Shown here: positions 1 to 11,560 of the stretch, piece after piece
How positions within the stretch are numbered: position 1 is the stretch's first letter
Layout: each line of letters starts with the position of its first letter
DNA from: Cristatella mucedo
Lineage: Eukaryota; Bryozoa; Phylactolaemata; Cristatellidae
Length of the DNA: 60,000 nt
Direction: 5' to 3'
NCBI GenBank assembly: GCA_009760855.2
Contig: WPIO01000010.1
Span: 1,164,001-1,224,000, forward strand
Translations under genes and position numbers: made by a program
Notes under the pieces: generated by a model
Told to the model about the DNA's origin: nothing
Database searches by the model: none
The model's input: only the letters and a program-made list of their open reading frames with translations

Positions 1-556
1 GGCGTGACCGAAATCAGAGGATGCGGCTGCTCTGATTGGCTGGATTGCAGGGCATCTTCGGCCTTGCCTCGGTCGCCGCCGAGCAGCACCATGGACATGC
101 CGGCAAGCAGCGCATGCAGCTCAAGAAAGTAGTCCAAACAGACGACGACCAAAGCTGCTCCCATAGCAGCAGTGCATGTCACAGCCGCTGCGGCCTGATG
201 ACGCGGTCGCCTGAGCGCCAGCGCAGCGGCTGCCCCTGCCACGGCTGCTGCACCTGCCACGGCGCTGGCAGCCACCGTCGTCGTCGTCGTCGATCGGCCA
301 ACAATTCCGGCCACGGCGGTCAGCACGGCCAGGGCCAGTGACGAACCGAAGCCCATTGCCAGGGTCACGTGACCGACGACTGGTATCAAGGCCGTGCAGA
401 GGCCCAGCACTGCTCCGATGGCGACCACTATGCAGATGGTGGCTTCGGTGCCGAGTCGCTGCTGCCCTTCGTCGAGCTCGTCGAGCGCGACGTAGCTGAG
501 CAGCATGCCGAGCGACGAGCCTCCGATCAGGAAGCTCAAGCGGTAGATGCGATAGC
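1..556 (-). CDS. TMEM198-like membrane protein, second coding exon (runs off window)
   Basis: This exon starts after a clear minus-strand acceptor (AG at 558-557, preceded by a pyrimidine-rich GCTTGCTGCTG) and stays open to base 1. With the single G carried from the exon at 8133 the first codon is GGC, so the peptide reads ..LLV-GYRIYRLSFLIGG. About five hydrophobic segments follow, separated by a short acidic loop (DELDEGQQ), with a C-terminal AALVVVCLDYFLEL segment. That order, including the GYR after the first helix and the late DYF, is the pattern of the TM7SF3/TMEM198 domain (DUF4203). Vertebrate TMEM198 is a multi-pass membrane protein linked to Wnt/LRP6 signalling; a similar role here is inference. 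The middle (GRSTTTTTVAASAVAGAAAVAGAAAALAL) is unusually rich in Ala and Thr. The true end lies beyond the left edge. Confidence 0.82.
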
Positions 557-648
557 CTGCAGCAGCAAGCAAAGAGGGGAAGTAACTGCGCTGTCACATT
601 GCCTGGCGCTCGGCGAAAACCACCGTCCCGGCCCGACCAAACACGGAA

Positions 649-651
<3 letters not shown>

Positions 652-699
<48 letters not shown>
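652..699. repeat. (GT)n microsatellite
   Basis: About 24 uninterrupted GT units, about 95 bp inside the intron from the exon acceptor at 557. Confidence 0.95.
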
Positions 700-701
<2 letters not shown>

Positions 702-1331
702 TTGCCGTGTGGGAGAAAGAGTGAATGCGAACCAAGCAATATGTGAGGCATCTGTCCAGGATGAGAGGATTCTCTAATCCCTAATTTATATGCAGCTGTG
801 ACTCGGCAAAGCAACACAAGGGAAGTGGTCGTAGCGTTTTCCAAGTGGCAATATAAGCCTAGGCAGCTTTCGATATGACATCCGAGTTTAGCTGAGGGAC
901 AGCTCTTCCCAAGAATCATGTCGTGGATTAGAGCAGCAGGTAATCCCTCATGGCCAACTAACCGAAAGGTGGTAGCTGCTCTATTGTCCCTGCATAAATG
1001 AGGCATAAATGAATTAGCTAATTACTAATTACTGTACTTTTTAGATGCCACTGAGTTAAAAAGAATCAGACCAATCTCAAGATGGTGATCCAGGAGAAAT
1101 CGTCCGGACCATAATTCACAAATGATCAGCTTTGCGTTTACTCGTTTTTGGCCTTCAATCATCAGCTTAGTTGTGCTAACATTTCTGTTACTGCTCCAGC
1201 CTTTTGCAGCTCTGCTTGCCTGTAATTGCTTTATAGTGACTACTTTCACTGTTCCACTTTATACGACCGAGGCAACCCACTTCCTCTCGTGACCAAGACC
1301 ACTCCTTGATGGTAATGGTCAACTTCACTAG

Positions 1332-1353
1332 CGATATCGATAACGATATCGTT
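1332..1353. repeat. Paired ATATCG palindromes
   Basis: CGATATCG at 1332-1339 is followed by AACGATATCGTT at 1342-1353. Both are self-complementary, and the TATCGATA between them is a known binding octamer (DRE) in insects. No function can be claimed from position alone, since it lies inside an intron. Confidence 0.4.
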
Positions 1354-1616
1354 GGTTTCAGGGATAGCTATACGACGTCTGTGTCGTTCAATTAACTGGG
1401 TGCTCGAGGTAGGATGCCATGAACTGCTTCGATTTGCTAGAGAGAGGCTGGGAGAGAAATAATGCTCCGAAGAATATTAAATATTACAGCAGCTATGCGA
1501 TCAGAGTGAATTGTTCCAATATCACGGCATTAAGCTGTCCCTTCCTCAAGTACAGCAGATTACTTTTAGGTACGGCCCGTGGACCACAAGAGGATCAAAA
1601 TGTGGTCCACAGACTA

Positions 1617-2880
1617 GATTATAATAATATATATAATAATGCACTTGATAAAGCACCCTCGGAGAACTTAATCTCTCTCTAGGCGCTTTACATTTGCTGC
1701 AAAGGGAAATGCAATTGAATGGTGAGTAACATCATGCTTGATAAACAAACTACATGAATAACATGGTTAGGGGTGACATGCACACGGTCAGCATGCAAAT
1801 GTGGTTAGTGGCAGCATGCACAGTGTCAGCATGCATAGGCACATCAAGGACGAATCACAGGGACCCACTAAATGCTGTCCTAAATAGGTGTTTTTAAGTT
1901 CTTTTTAAATGTGGTCAGGTCAGGGGATGTTCTGACACAAGCCAGAAGGGAGTTCCAGGCTTTGGGAGCATACGAACTAAATGTACGGTCTCCGAAGGAT
2001 TTGAGGTTTGTACGGGGTATTTGGAGACTGTTGGATTCCGACAAGCGGGTGGTACGATGCTTGGCCTGATGGGGAAGTATATCTGAAAGATAGGCTGGAG
2101 CCAAAGAATGAAATGACCTAAAAGTGAGCGACAAACCCTTAAAGTCAATCCGTTGCTTGACTGGTAGCCAGTGCAAGTCGGCGAGAAGTGGAGTAACGTG
2201 GCAACTACGACGCTCATGGCAGACAAGCCTAGCTGCAGAGTTTTGCACCAGCTGCAATCGCCTGATCGCACATGCCGGTAGGCCAGCGAGCAGTGAGTTG
2301 CAGAAGTTGAGATGGGATGTCACGAATGCATGGACCAACTTAGATGTGGTATCCTTATCTAAACAAGCCCAAATTTTAGCAATGCTGTGAAGCTGAAAAT
2401 AGGCGGATTTGACTGTGGAGCTGATGTGGTCGTCTAACGAGAGGTCGCTTTGGAATATGACACCTAGATTTGGAGCAGATTCAACAGGAGATATGCTGGC
2501 AAAGCCAATTTTGACTTTCAGCCTTTCTAATTTGTGAATCACACTGGGTTTGCCCATAACTAGTAAGTTAGTTATATCGTCATTAAGTTTTAGAAAATTT
2601 GCTGCCATCCATGTGCGGATGTCATCAATATATGCAGCAAATGAGTTGAGAGAATTTGAGGTGCTCGAAGGTTGGGAGGGATGAAAGCAAAGGTACAACT
2701 GAGTGTCATCCGCATAGAAATGAAAGCCTAGATTGTGCTTGGCAATCACATCAGCAAGAGGCAGAGTATAAACCGTGAAAAGAACCGGACCTAGCACTGA
2801 GCCCTGAGGTACTCCATATTTCAGAGGTACCTCAGATAATCTTAAAAGTATGCCATTCTTAACTCGAGAATATATGAGCA
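1617..2880 (-). mobile_element. CR1/L2-like non-LTR retroposon, 5'-truncated copy with reverse transcriptase
   Basis: This is the best-preserved retroposon copy in the window. Read on the minus strand, the open frame from about 2870 to 1880 has the RT motifs GVPQGSVLGP, then FYADDTQLY, then the C-terminal region [13 protein letters not shown] and APKAWNSL. That order is typical of the CR1/L2/Jockey group. A 3' untranslated region follows, with the family hairpin (GCGCTTTA near 1681) and a TAATAATATATATAATAA tail at about 1617-1640. The endonuclease and the first half of the RT are missing, so it is dead on arrival. It sits in the TMEM198-like intron in the gene's own orientation. Confidence 0.88.
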
Positions 2881-4036
2881 GGAAATGAAGTTCTTCAGCG
2901 AGGAAAGACCAGCTTGCCTAGTCTTTCCGAGCCTTGCTTAGCCTAGCCTTGCTTAAGAATCTCAGCCAGCTAAGATGCCCCCAGCAGTGCAGCTCAGATG
3001 CTAGTTGCCAGGTGCATGGCCGGCAGCTGCTGGGCAGTTCAGCTCACTGCTCCAAATGAAAAGCTACCCTGCGGCAGGTGTGACCCTGCATTAGCTTTTG
3101 CAAATTAGTCGGGCTATTTGTAGTTTTCTCTTGGACACGATGGCCAGCCGTTGGAGTCTTCTCAACAAAACTTTGGAAATTTAAACAGCTGTCAAAGAGG
3201 ACATGTAAATTCCGAGCACATTGTGATGGTACCACAACACAGCCAATTAAAAGAGCAAAGCCTCATTGTCTAGCAACATGCTTCCGGTGTCCTAAAAGTC
3301 AAAGTTCGGTTTATTCTCTGACTAAGTTTAAGGACAATGGCCGAAATCCAAGATCAAAAAATATCTGCAAGGCAAGCAGCCATCAGTTGCTGGTGCTGCA
3401 ACAGATTCCGAAAGTTAAATGACAAACACGGCTTGGTGTTGTCAGTATATGAAATGATTGCGGAGATGTAGACTAAAAAAACCTAACCGTGTTGATGTAT
3501 TAATGTGTTTTGTGTTATGCTATAATAAATGAGCATCGAAAAACTACTTTCAGACGGCTCGACTCTACTTCCTGGACTCCTTGGGAGAGTGGTCCGCCGG
3601 AAAGAAGTTCCAAGGTCGCTAGGGATACAGGCTCTGTGCAAAGTTCTCATAATTAGCTTTAGGATCGTCTGGATCGTTCAACAGTCAGTGTAACAGATAA
3701 TTGCGACTCCTCCTAGGTCTCCAGTTCGAGTCAGGCCTTTCAGGGTAGGGCTTCCGACTGTCATTCGAGACAAACTTTACTCAGAGTAGTCCACTGTAAC
3801 GATTTGGGAAAAGTGGCAATGTGAAGGGTGCCCGAAAAAGACGTTACGAGGACTGGCAGAGCCATCAAAATTTGTTTCGTCTCTTCTGATCATGGCCATG
3901 CGAATTATCTGTATTTCCTTGGTGCGCAGTCAATTCAAAGATTGCACTATCCACTGTGACACCTTCCGGCAGTATCTTTGGCCCCGAAATACTACAGGCA
4001 GTTCATTCAAGCCAAGGATTCAAGTATATTGCAATA

Positions 4037-4072
4037 AATATAATATATAATATATATTATATATATATAATG

Positions 4073-4104
<32 letters not shown>
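4037..4104. repeat. (TA)n-rich microsatellite
   Basis: Imperfect AT/TA run, pure from about 4077. Confidence 0.95.
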
Positions 4105-4108
<4 letters not shown>

Positions 4109-6469
4109 TATAATTTAGCAGTTCACTCAGTATGAACTGACGGGGTTCGAAGGAGAACCAATTGACAGGCAGAATCGACCATGATGGTCTAAAAATGTTT
4201 GCAAGCAGGGGATGAGGACTCTGGAGATAACAAGAGGCAATGAAAGAGGTGCAGATGCAAATCAGGCCCATTGCATAGCACACGGGCCCATTGCATAGCC
4301 TGTCCAGCCGCTAGGGTAAAGCAGTTGGGAATCAGCTGGGATTCTTTCGGCATCTGTCACCACCAGTCTACAATGGCAATAGCATGCATATCACGTGTAT
4401 GCCCCTCCCTAAAAAAGCAAAGGCCAGTTGGGTGCAGTCTCACTGAAGTAGCTGAGTACCGACTGCTGGGATTGCACATATTCCCGGAAATGGTGATTCA
4501 TCTTTCGACCTTAGTCATTGCACCAGACTGCCCCATGCATGCCTCTCAAGCTGGAGGTAGCTTCGTCTGCCCAAGCTGTCCAGCATCCAAAGCAGTCGCT
4601 CTCGTGAGCTCGAGAGGACGACTGCTCAACTCGTGCTACCCATGTGCCCCGACGAGTGGCTCCAGAAAAGCTCTCTTCCATGCAATGTGCACTTAGCACG
4701 AACACTCAGGGGGATGGGCTCTCCTGGTAGACTGCTTGAGCAGGCCGACCAAAAGGCCAGGCTTGGTCCTGGCCCTATGTTCTGTGTGCTACGTCGATCG
4801 ACGGCCAGGTGTCCCGCAGAGCCAGCTGCTACCTACTGTAGTGCCATCGATCAAGAGTACTGAAAATGGGCAAAGCAGACTGATGCAGGTTTGGTGTATG
4901 CTAATTGAGGAGGATGCCAGTGTCCTTGCATGGCCACTAGAAAGGCATGGCAATCCTGGGCTCCCTGCTCAACAGTCAACTGTGACTGCCAGTCCAGTAA
5001 TGTCAACCAGTGGAACACCTGCCCTTTGCTTCCAGTCAGATCAAGGATAGGTTATCATAGCTGATCTAACGAGTCAAGCTGGTGCACTGGTAATGGGAGG
5101 CAACCAATCAAACATCAGTCCACAGCAATTATACAGCAGTAGGTGACAAAGATTCCTACAATGGGGTCTAATCAATGAACCGTTTGCTTTGCTACATGTG
5201 CTAGCAACATATCCACCTGGCATGGCTCACAATTAAAAAGAAAGAAATAGGCCACACAAAGCCTGGTACACTGGCCTTACCCCAGTGCACAAGGGTGGGG
5301 GCAGGCCAGTACTGCCGGCAGCTTCTGAGGGAATCGTTGCACTTCCCTGGGGGTCCATTTAAACTGCCCAACTAGGCAGGTAGCGATCGCGACCTCTCTG
5401 GTGCTGGCAGGTCCAAAGAGTGCTTCAAGTTACCTAGCCGGCCTGGGAGCTGGCGAGCAACAGCAGACAATGAAGATCGCCCAGTGCAGAAGACACCTAG
5501 AATTCACCATTTAGGGATATTAAGGTGCACAGATGCAGACTATGATGGATTGAGACTGTAATACAACCGGGCATGTTGCTTGTGGAAGAACGTTGAGTGA
5601 GGGGATGGGCACCTACTATGATGTATCTGCAGCAGGAGCCCTGTACATACAGACATGCACCATGCCTGTAGCTGGTACTGCCCCTCATCAGACTGACCCT
5701 GTTCCACTTGGGCCCAACAAGACTGCAAGCTGGAGCAAATGATGCAGTGCTCATAGCATGGTCTCTCAGCAGAATGTCAAATTGCATATGGAGGAGGGAG
5801 CCTGTCTGCATAATTTGCATTCTTCTGATCTATGAATAAGCCAACTATGTAGCATCTGCCATAAGGGTCGAATGCTGAAAGGCAGCAAACGACTTTGACA
5901 AATTGATTGCACACTATTGATTGGCCTCTTTTTCTTTATGACTTGCCCATTCCACGATTTCTACTGACTGGGTCACCTATTACCACAAGGTTAGGAACAA
6001 CTGCATGGTGGCACAGAGTCTGCCGACAAGCCGATGAAGCCAGCGATGGTTGAACCCTATCGGCCTAATCTCCTCACACTGCTGATATTGCTTATTGAGC
6101 CGACGAATCACCAGTGATGTTGGTTTCATTATGAATACGCCTTACAAACTACAATGTTAGCTGTCTGATCAGTCATAGACCACGTCCAAAGCTGGGTTAA
6201 GGTCGAAAAACCACAGCTTGATGCAGTATACTCACTGTTTCATGACTTGACAGGCACTACCCACTGATTTCAGGATCAAAACTTTAAAAAGGCTGTATCA
6301 CTAAACCAGGTATTCAAAACTACTAGAAAATCAGTGCCACATATTGTAGGTCATTGTGGTCTGAGGCAGCTGGCCTGGGGTACAACTCCCAAACTTGCAG
6401 TGTTCTAACTCTACCTGTGGCTGACAAAGTCATACAAAGCGAAACGATCAAAGGCTACTGCAGGTGCAG

Positions 6470-6470
<1 letters not shown>

Positions 6471-6525
<55 letters not shown>
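6471..6525. repeat. (CA)n microsatellite
   Basis: About 27 CA units without interruption. Confidence 0.97.
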
Positions 6526-6528
<3 letters not shown>

Positions 6529-7337
6529 TTGAATTATGATGAGTTTTATAATGTCAAAGATAGCAATAGTGGGCTTTCATGTGGATTTTATACTGATCTC
6601 ATTGACAATATTAAATGCCAATGGCCTTAATGACCCTCCTGTAAGCCAGAAGTTCAAGGCCCAGCAAGACAGCATCACCTCTGGGTGAGTGTGAGTGGGG
6701 CTCAGTGAAGCAAGTATCGGAAAAGACTCTCACTGTATCGAGGGGCCTGAAACACTGCACTACAAGACAAGCCGTTCAACCTTTGAGAGTTCATGAACAA
6801 AGCAAGCTGAGACTCAGAGTCAGGATCAAGAACAGCCGACATAACAATAATGAAGCACTGGCAGGTGCAACACAAGGCTGGAGCCAAAGCTAGCTGGCAG
6901 CTGAGGGCAATTTCGGATCAGTGGCACTGCCAACCAGCACCTGCCACCGGTGATAATAACGGCAGTTAGCAAGCAATACAGCAGCTGATGCAAGCAAATG
7001 AGCACTGCTCTTCCCCAAGCAGCTAGCCCCACGGCCTAGAAGACTGCTTGTGAACATTCATGCCTGCCAGTCTGCCTTTATTCTTCCTTCACCCACTGCT
7101 CACTGAGTCACCTATGTGGTTAATCACACTGGACTGTGACATTTTGCTTGGTTTGCTGAAATTCCGTGGCAGACAGAAGACGACTAGAACCATCCTTGCA
7201 GGCTTATAAAAAAGAGCTAGTGTCCATAGACACTGCAGCTAGTTGTGCAGCAGACAGGCTTTGTTGGCTTCAATCGATGATAGCTGCCTAGAGTATAGCT
7301 AGACCACAAAGCCAAGCCTTCGCCATAGCCAGGATAG

Positions 7338-7380
7338 GGCACTCACCAGCACTGCTGGCAGCTAGGCACTCACCAGCATT
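7338..7380. repeat. Short direct repeat, about 28-bp period, two copies
   Basis: GGCACTCACCAGCA occurs twice (about 7338 and 7366), separated by a CTG/CAG-like spacer. Confidence 0.6.
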
Positions 7381-7868
7381 GAGCTCACAACACAGGAGGT
7401 AAGGAGAGCAAGTACAGCAAGTCAGCCTAGCATTAAGCTCAAGCCCTTGCCGAATGGGCACACTTACGATCGTTGTTTTGTACAGTGATTCAGTCCGAGA
7501 AAGAAACACCTGTGGCGACCAAGCCAAGCATGCAAATACCTAAAAGACTATCACTGCGAGCAAGAGTGTGCATGTACATTGCCCAGGCGAGGGCAATGTT
7601 TGAGTTTGCAGACTGGCAGCATGTCAGTAGGTATATAGGTACAGACTGTGAGAACACTGCAGCTTTTTCATATTTGCCCCATCCCTAAAAGGCAATTTTC
7701 TTTGAGCCAATCAAGGCTGGCTTAGGAATCTATGGCTCCTGCAATCAACACTGGGATCAGGAGTGACTAAAGTGCAGTTCTGATGCAAATGTTTATAGCA
7801 CATGCTGTATATCTGGTCCACTTGTGCAATTCATTATCGCTTAGCAAGTGTGCTCACATATGTATGAG

Positions 7869-8072
<204 letters not shown>

Positions 8073-8132
8073 AGGTACTACGACCACAGGCTCGAGCAAG
8101 GTCACTCGTCTGCTCAATCACAGGGGACTCAC

Positions 8133-8466
8133 CCACGAGCAGCATCATGCAGCCGCACAGTGCTGCAGCCACACTGATGACGGTCTGCACAGGCTGGTAG
8201 CTGTGACTGTGCAGTGGCTCACAGGCATCCAGTCCGATTGCATCCAAAGAGCGAGTGCTGGGCACAGTAGAAGGCACCAGCCCAGCGGTGCTGTTATCGA
8301 GAGCCGGCACAGATGTAGAGTTGGGCGATGACAGGACAGAAGATGACATGGAAGCAAAAAATTCCGAGCTGCCTCCAGGTGTCTTAGCTGGCAGCGCTTT
8401 CTCGATCAGAATGCAGCAGGCTGCTCCGAGTAGGGCAGCCGCCGCAGGTGTCCACCGTGCAGCCAT
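8133..8466 (-). CDS. TMEM198-like membrane protein, first coding exon
   Basis: Translation starts at the ATG at 8466 and gives 111 residues plus one base. The exon ends at a strong donor (G|GTGAGT, intron from 8132). Residues 1-27 are a hydrophobic signal peptide or anchor (AAAALLGAACCILIE). Residues 28-85 are a Ser/Thr-rich, probably extracellular segment with two N-glycosylation sequons (NST). A transmembrane helix (TVISVAAALCGCMMLLV) ends the exon. The phase-1 end joins exactly to the exon at 556. The start is supported by in-frame stops (TGA, TAG) just upstream in the same exon. The apparent reading-frame extension into a His/Thr repeat to 7834 is intronic GT microsatellite, not protein. 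The signal peptide plus short Ser/Thr-rich ectodomain is an unusual N-terminus for a TMEM198-type protein. Confidence 0.82.
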
Positions 8467-8529
8467 AGACAGAGAATGAGCAACTATACGGTCAGCATGC
8501 TGCTGTGCACTGGTGTGCTACCATCAGAG
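8467..8529 (-). other. 5' untranslated part of the TMEM198-like exon, with two small upstream ORFs
   Basis: The exon begins after a textbook acceptor (TTTCTGCTTTATTTCAG, AG at 8531-8530), so at least one non-coding exon lies further upstream. The 63-nt leader contains two upstream ATGs, one at 8524 (10 codons then TGA) and one near 8497 (4 codons then TAG). Both are closed before the main ATG. Upstream ORFs of this type commonly lower translation; that effect is inferred. Confidence 0.6.
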
Positions 8530-8652
8530 CTGAAATAAAGCAGAAATCATTATATTTGTAAGAAATTGAGACACCATAAATATGCAAACTTTTCGCAGTC
8601 AAATGCAATCTTCATTGCAAGCAGGATGCTATGCATTGCCGACACCGAAAGA

Positions 8653-8765
8653 GTTAAAGGAAGAGAAGAAAGGAAGAGTTAAAGGAGGAGAAGGGGGAGG
8701 GAGAGAGACAGGCGAGAGAGAAACAGGGAGAGAGAGACAGGCGAGAGAGAGAGAGAATGAGAGAA
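8653..8765. repeat. Purine-rich (GA/GGA) tract
   Basis: Almost pure purine on the plus strand, with GAGAGA blocks separated by ACAG. It can encode only low-complexity ORFs and is read here as a simple repeat. Confidence 0.8.
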
Positions 8766-9238
8766 ACAGATGGATAGAATTAAAGATGCAAAGACTCATA
8801 CACGAGATAGAACGAAAGAAGCCACATAGAGAGAGGTACACACCGAGACTGACCGAGTGCCAAATATTTAAATAAATCCTTGCAGTGGTGGCATGGCCAA
8901 GGATTGCAGCTGCCCAGCCAAGGCTGGGACGTGGACGACCAGGCAGTACTGCTACAGATAAATACAGTAAGCTTTTTGACAACGGTCAGCAGATCTCATA
9001 CCACTGCATAAATCTCAGTTGAGCAAATAGTCTTATCCTCAGTAGAGCTACATTGTCCTGCCATGACAGTGGGCCGATTATGGCTGTAAGCTTGGACACT
9101 GAAAAGGGGCTGTGCTGCTGAAGAGTGTGCACTGGGAATGCCGACCGCATGAGTTGCCTCTTGCCGGTACTCTATTCTGCAGCTACTAAGTAACCAGCAA
9201 CATATGGCTAATCTTTCCTCAAGTTGCTTCTCACGACA
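8766..9238. other. No gene seen
   Basis: Unique-looking sequence upstream of the TMEM198-like exon. Short ORFs on both strands lack splice signals or motifs. A 5' non-coding exon could lie here but cannot be picked out. Confidence 0.4.
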
Positions 9239-9291
9239 GGTGCCCTGTTTGGGCCCAGGTGCCACAGAAAGGTGCCCTGTTTGGGCCCAGG
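9239..9291. repeat. Direct repeat, 21 bp, 32-bp spacing
   Basis: GGTGCCCTGTTTGGGCCCAGG occurs at 9239-9259 and again at 9271-9291, separated by TGCCACAGAAA. The units are identical, implying recent duplication. Confidence 0.85.
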
Positions 9292-9964
9292 GGTAAGGTG
9301 CTTGCTATTAGCCACCGAGGTCGTCGGCTTGAGCCATGAGGCACACGTAAAGGGCCTACATAGAAATAAATTTCTCTTACGACTCTGTACAAACGAAACG
9401 ACATATGGACTGCGCATGCAATGTAAGGCACAAGCTATCGCTCGTGCAGGCTCGGCAGACTGGCTTTTTCAAGACAGGACGTGTCCTAATGAGCAAAGTC
9501 TCACAGGGCAATTGGTTGGCACAGTTAGTCTAATTACTGCAACTATTGCCAGTGTGATTAATGTGGTAAAGGCAATGCACAGCCATAATTGCATCACCGA
9601 GTAAGCCATAGCTGCTGCATCAAGTTTCATTAGTAATATGTCAAGTTATGAGCCAAATTGCAGCCGGCTCAAAGCAACTGCGAGCCATGGCTGGCTGATG
9701 ACTAAATGCATGCTGCAAGCAGCCACATGCAAACCCCCTTGCATCACACTGGGGCATCACGTGGCGCAGCCATTGGGGGGGGGGGTTAGCAAGCAACACT
9801 CACAGCCTAAGCTTAAGCCTTCAGCAGCCAAGTACCTGCAGGCTCAGAGTTGCACTGCCTCCCGACCAGGCAGCCATCTCAGCCTAGTTTCGATATTTCT
9901 CAAGTATGGTCACTGCAGGCCCTAGCGTCCAGGCGACAAGCAGAGCAAAGTTATCCCCCCTACT

Positions 9965-10190
9965 CGCTTATGGTTACCGGTAAGAATTATGAGCAGCAGT
10001 CCAGCAACCAGCGAAGCTGCACTTAGGTATGCTACTACGTGGGCAAGGATTACTGCGTTGGAGCTGAAGTCCACCGAGTGAGTGGTAAACGCCACCAGAG
10101 CACAGCCGATGTGCCAATCTCGTCGACTGTCTGTTCGGTGGATCGGTGAGCCCACTTTTGACTGGCTTCTCGTGCTGCACTCACTTCTGG
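9965..10190 (-). CDS. Weak candidate exon with one transmembrane helix
   Basis: A minus-strand frame is open here and includes a long hydrophobic stretch (VILAHVVAYLSAASLVAGLL) preceded by a mixed segment with DWHIGCALVAF. It could end at a GTAACC donor near 9977. No acceptor is clearly better than others, I do not recognise the family, and it does not join to the exon at 8529 in any way I can test. It could equally be a chance frame. Confidence 0.25.
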
Positions 10191-10263
10191 CGCAAGAGAG
10201 GGGGGGGTTGCCGAGTGGCTGGTGCCATTGGCCACGAAGGTGCTTTGAGCTAGCAAACTTCAC

Positions 10264-11560
10264 TGTCCTGATGCTCAGACCTCAGCCCCATCCCGTCATG
10301 GCCAGCTGTCGGGAAAGTGTCACTGATAATGCTGTCGGCCATATTTGTCTTTCAGAGCACCAAAAGTAGGTCGACCGACTTGTGTTTCAAAGTCGGTCAG
10401 CCCAGGGTATGAGCCTCTAGGGTATGTTTAACTGCAAGGATACGTGCAAGCATGCGACTGAGATTAAGTTTAAGCTGATTGCTGCGAGCTGCATGCTGTG
10501 GCTGTTCTGGCTGCTGTGGCATAATTAGTAGTGAGAATAAGTGATCCGACGACCCAAGCTACCAATTCTCACTGCTCATGAACTCGAGATGCAGCTAGCT
10601 CACGGCTCAAATGAACTCTCGTGTCACTTCCCAGCTGACATTGCTCTTGGAAACTATTGTAGTATACTTCTGTGAAACGAGAGTGCTGTCGGTTTTGAAA
10701 ATGGACACAACAGCAATAGGTATAGATAGAGAAAAGTATTGAAATATTGATTTTAAAGTAGCATCCTATAAGCAAACGTCCTAGCAGACACATTTTTACC
10801 TGACTTGCAAAGTACAGACTGCATGCCCTTCAGACAAGACTGTTAACAAATATGAATTTTATTTTACAATAAAAGGCTGACCCTTCCGGTGAAGCTGCGA
10901 TAGCAATGAAACAATCAGACACTCAAGGCATGAATTCGGTGAAACCCAGTCACCACTGTCATAAGCAACGAGATTCCAAATTATCTCTCTCAATCCTATT
11001 GGGGTCAAGATATATTGATGGAGTGCCACAAAGGTCAGGTAAACTAAATGTGCTGTGCCCTGACACTTGAGAAGTTCTATGGCAAGGTTAACCGAAAATC
11101 TGATCACCTTATCGCACATGCAGTATAAGTTTATTAACTTAAAAATAATTTGAGAAACTAAATTCAGCTACTTCCTTCGTGGGGCTAGCATTAATAAGAG
11201 AGACTGTAGAGGTTCTGAACGTAGCGTTGATTGGCAACTTTCTGCAAAAAGACTCTAAGAGAGCCGGAGGGGTAGCGACTTCACACCCGACGGAGTGTCC
11301 TAGGAGCATGGGGACAGCAATAATCACTAACTTGAGCACGGTCAAGGTTAAGTCATCCTCTTAAAACTGTTGCCCCCACTACCAGCTTCGTGTGGCCTCG
11401 ACCAACGACCATTCTCCTGAAGAATAATATTAACAATATTAAGAAATTCGCCTAGCACCCTAAGAAAACTAGCACTTCCTTGCCACTTTACATAAGCTGC
11501 CAAGGAATTGTGGGAATTGGTTAGCGATACCGTGGACTGTTTCTGGCTTGCATTGATATG
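10264..11560. other. No gene seen
   Basis: Mixed-composition sequence with only short, unsupported ORFs on both strands. Confidence 0.4.

Noticed and set aside
121-735. 204-codon minus-strand ORF with a poly-His/Thr stretch
   Set aside because: Its start reads through a (GT)n microsatellite, and a different frame joins in phase to the exon at 8133 and gives a membrane protein.
3690-3760. tRNA-like segment (AGTTCGAGTCA B-box)
   Set aside because: A weak A-box, no closing acceptor stem and no visible second copy.
4271-5050. Plus-strand ORFs of 76-141 codons in the TMEM198-like intron
   Set aside because: No domain, no splice support and opposite strand to the host gene.
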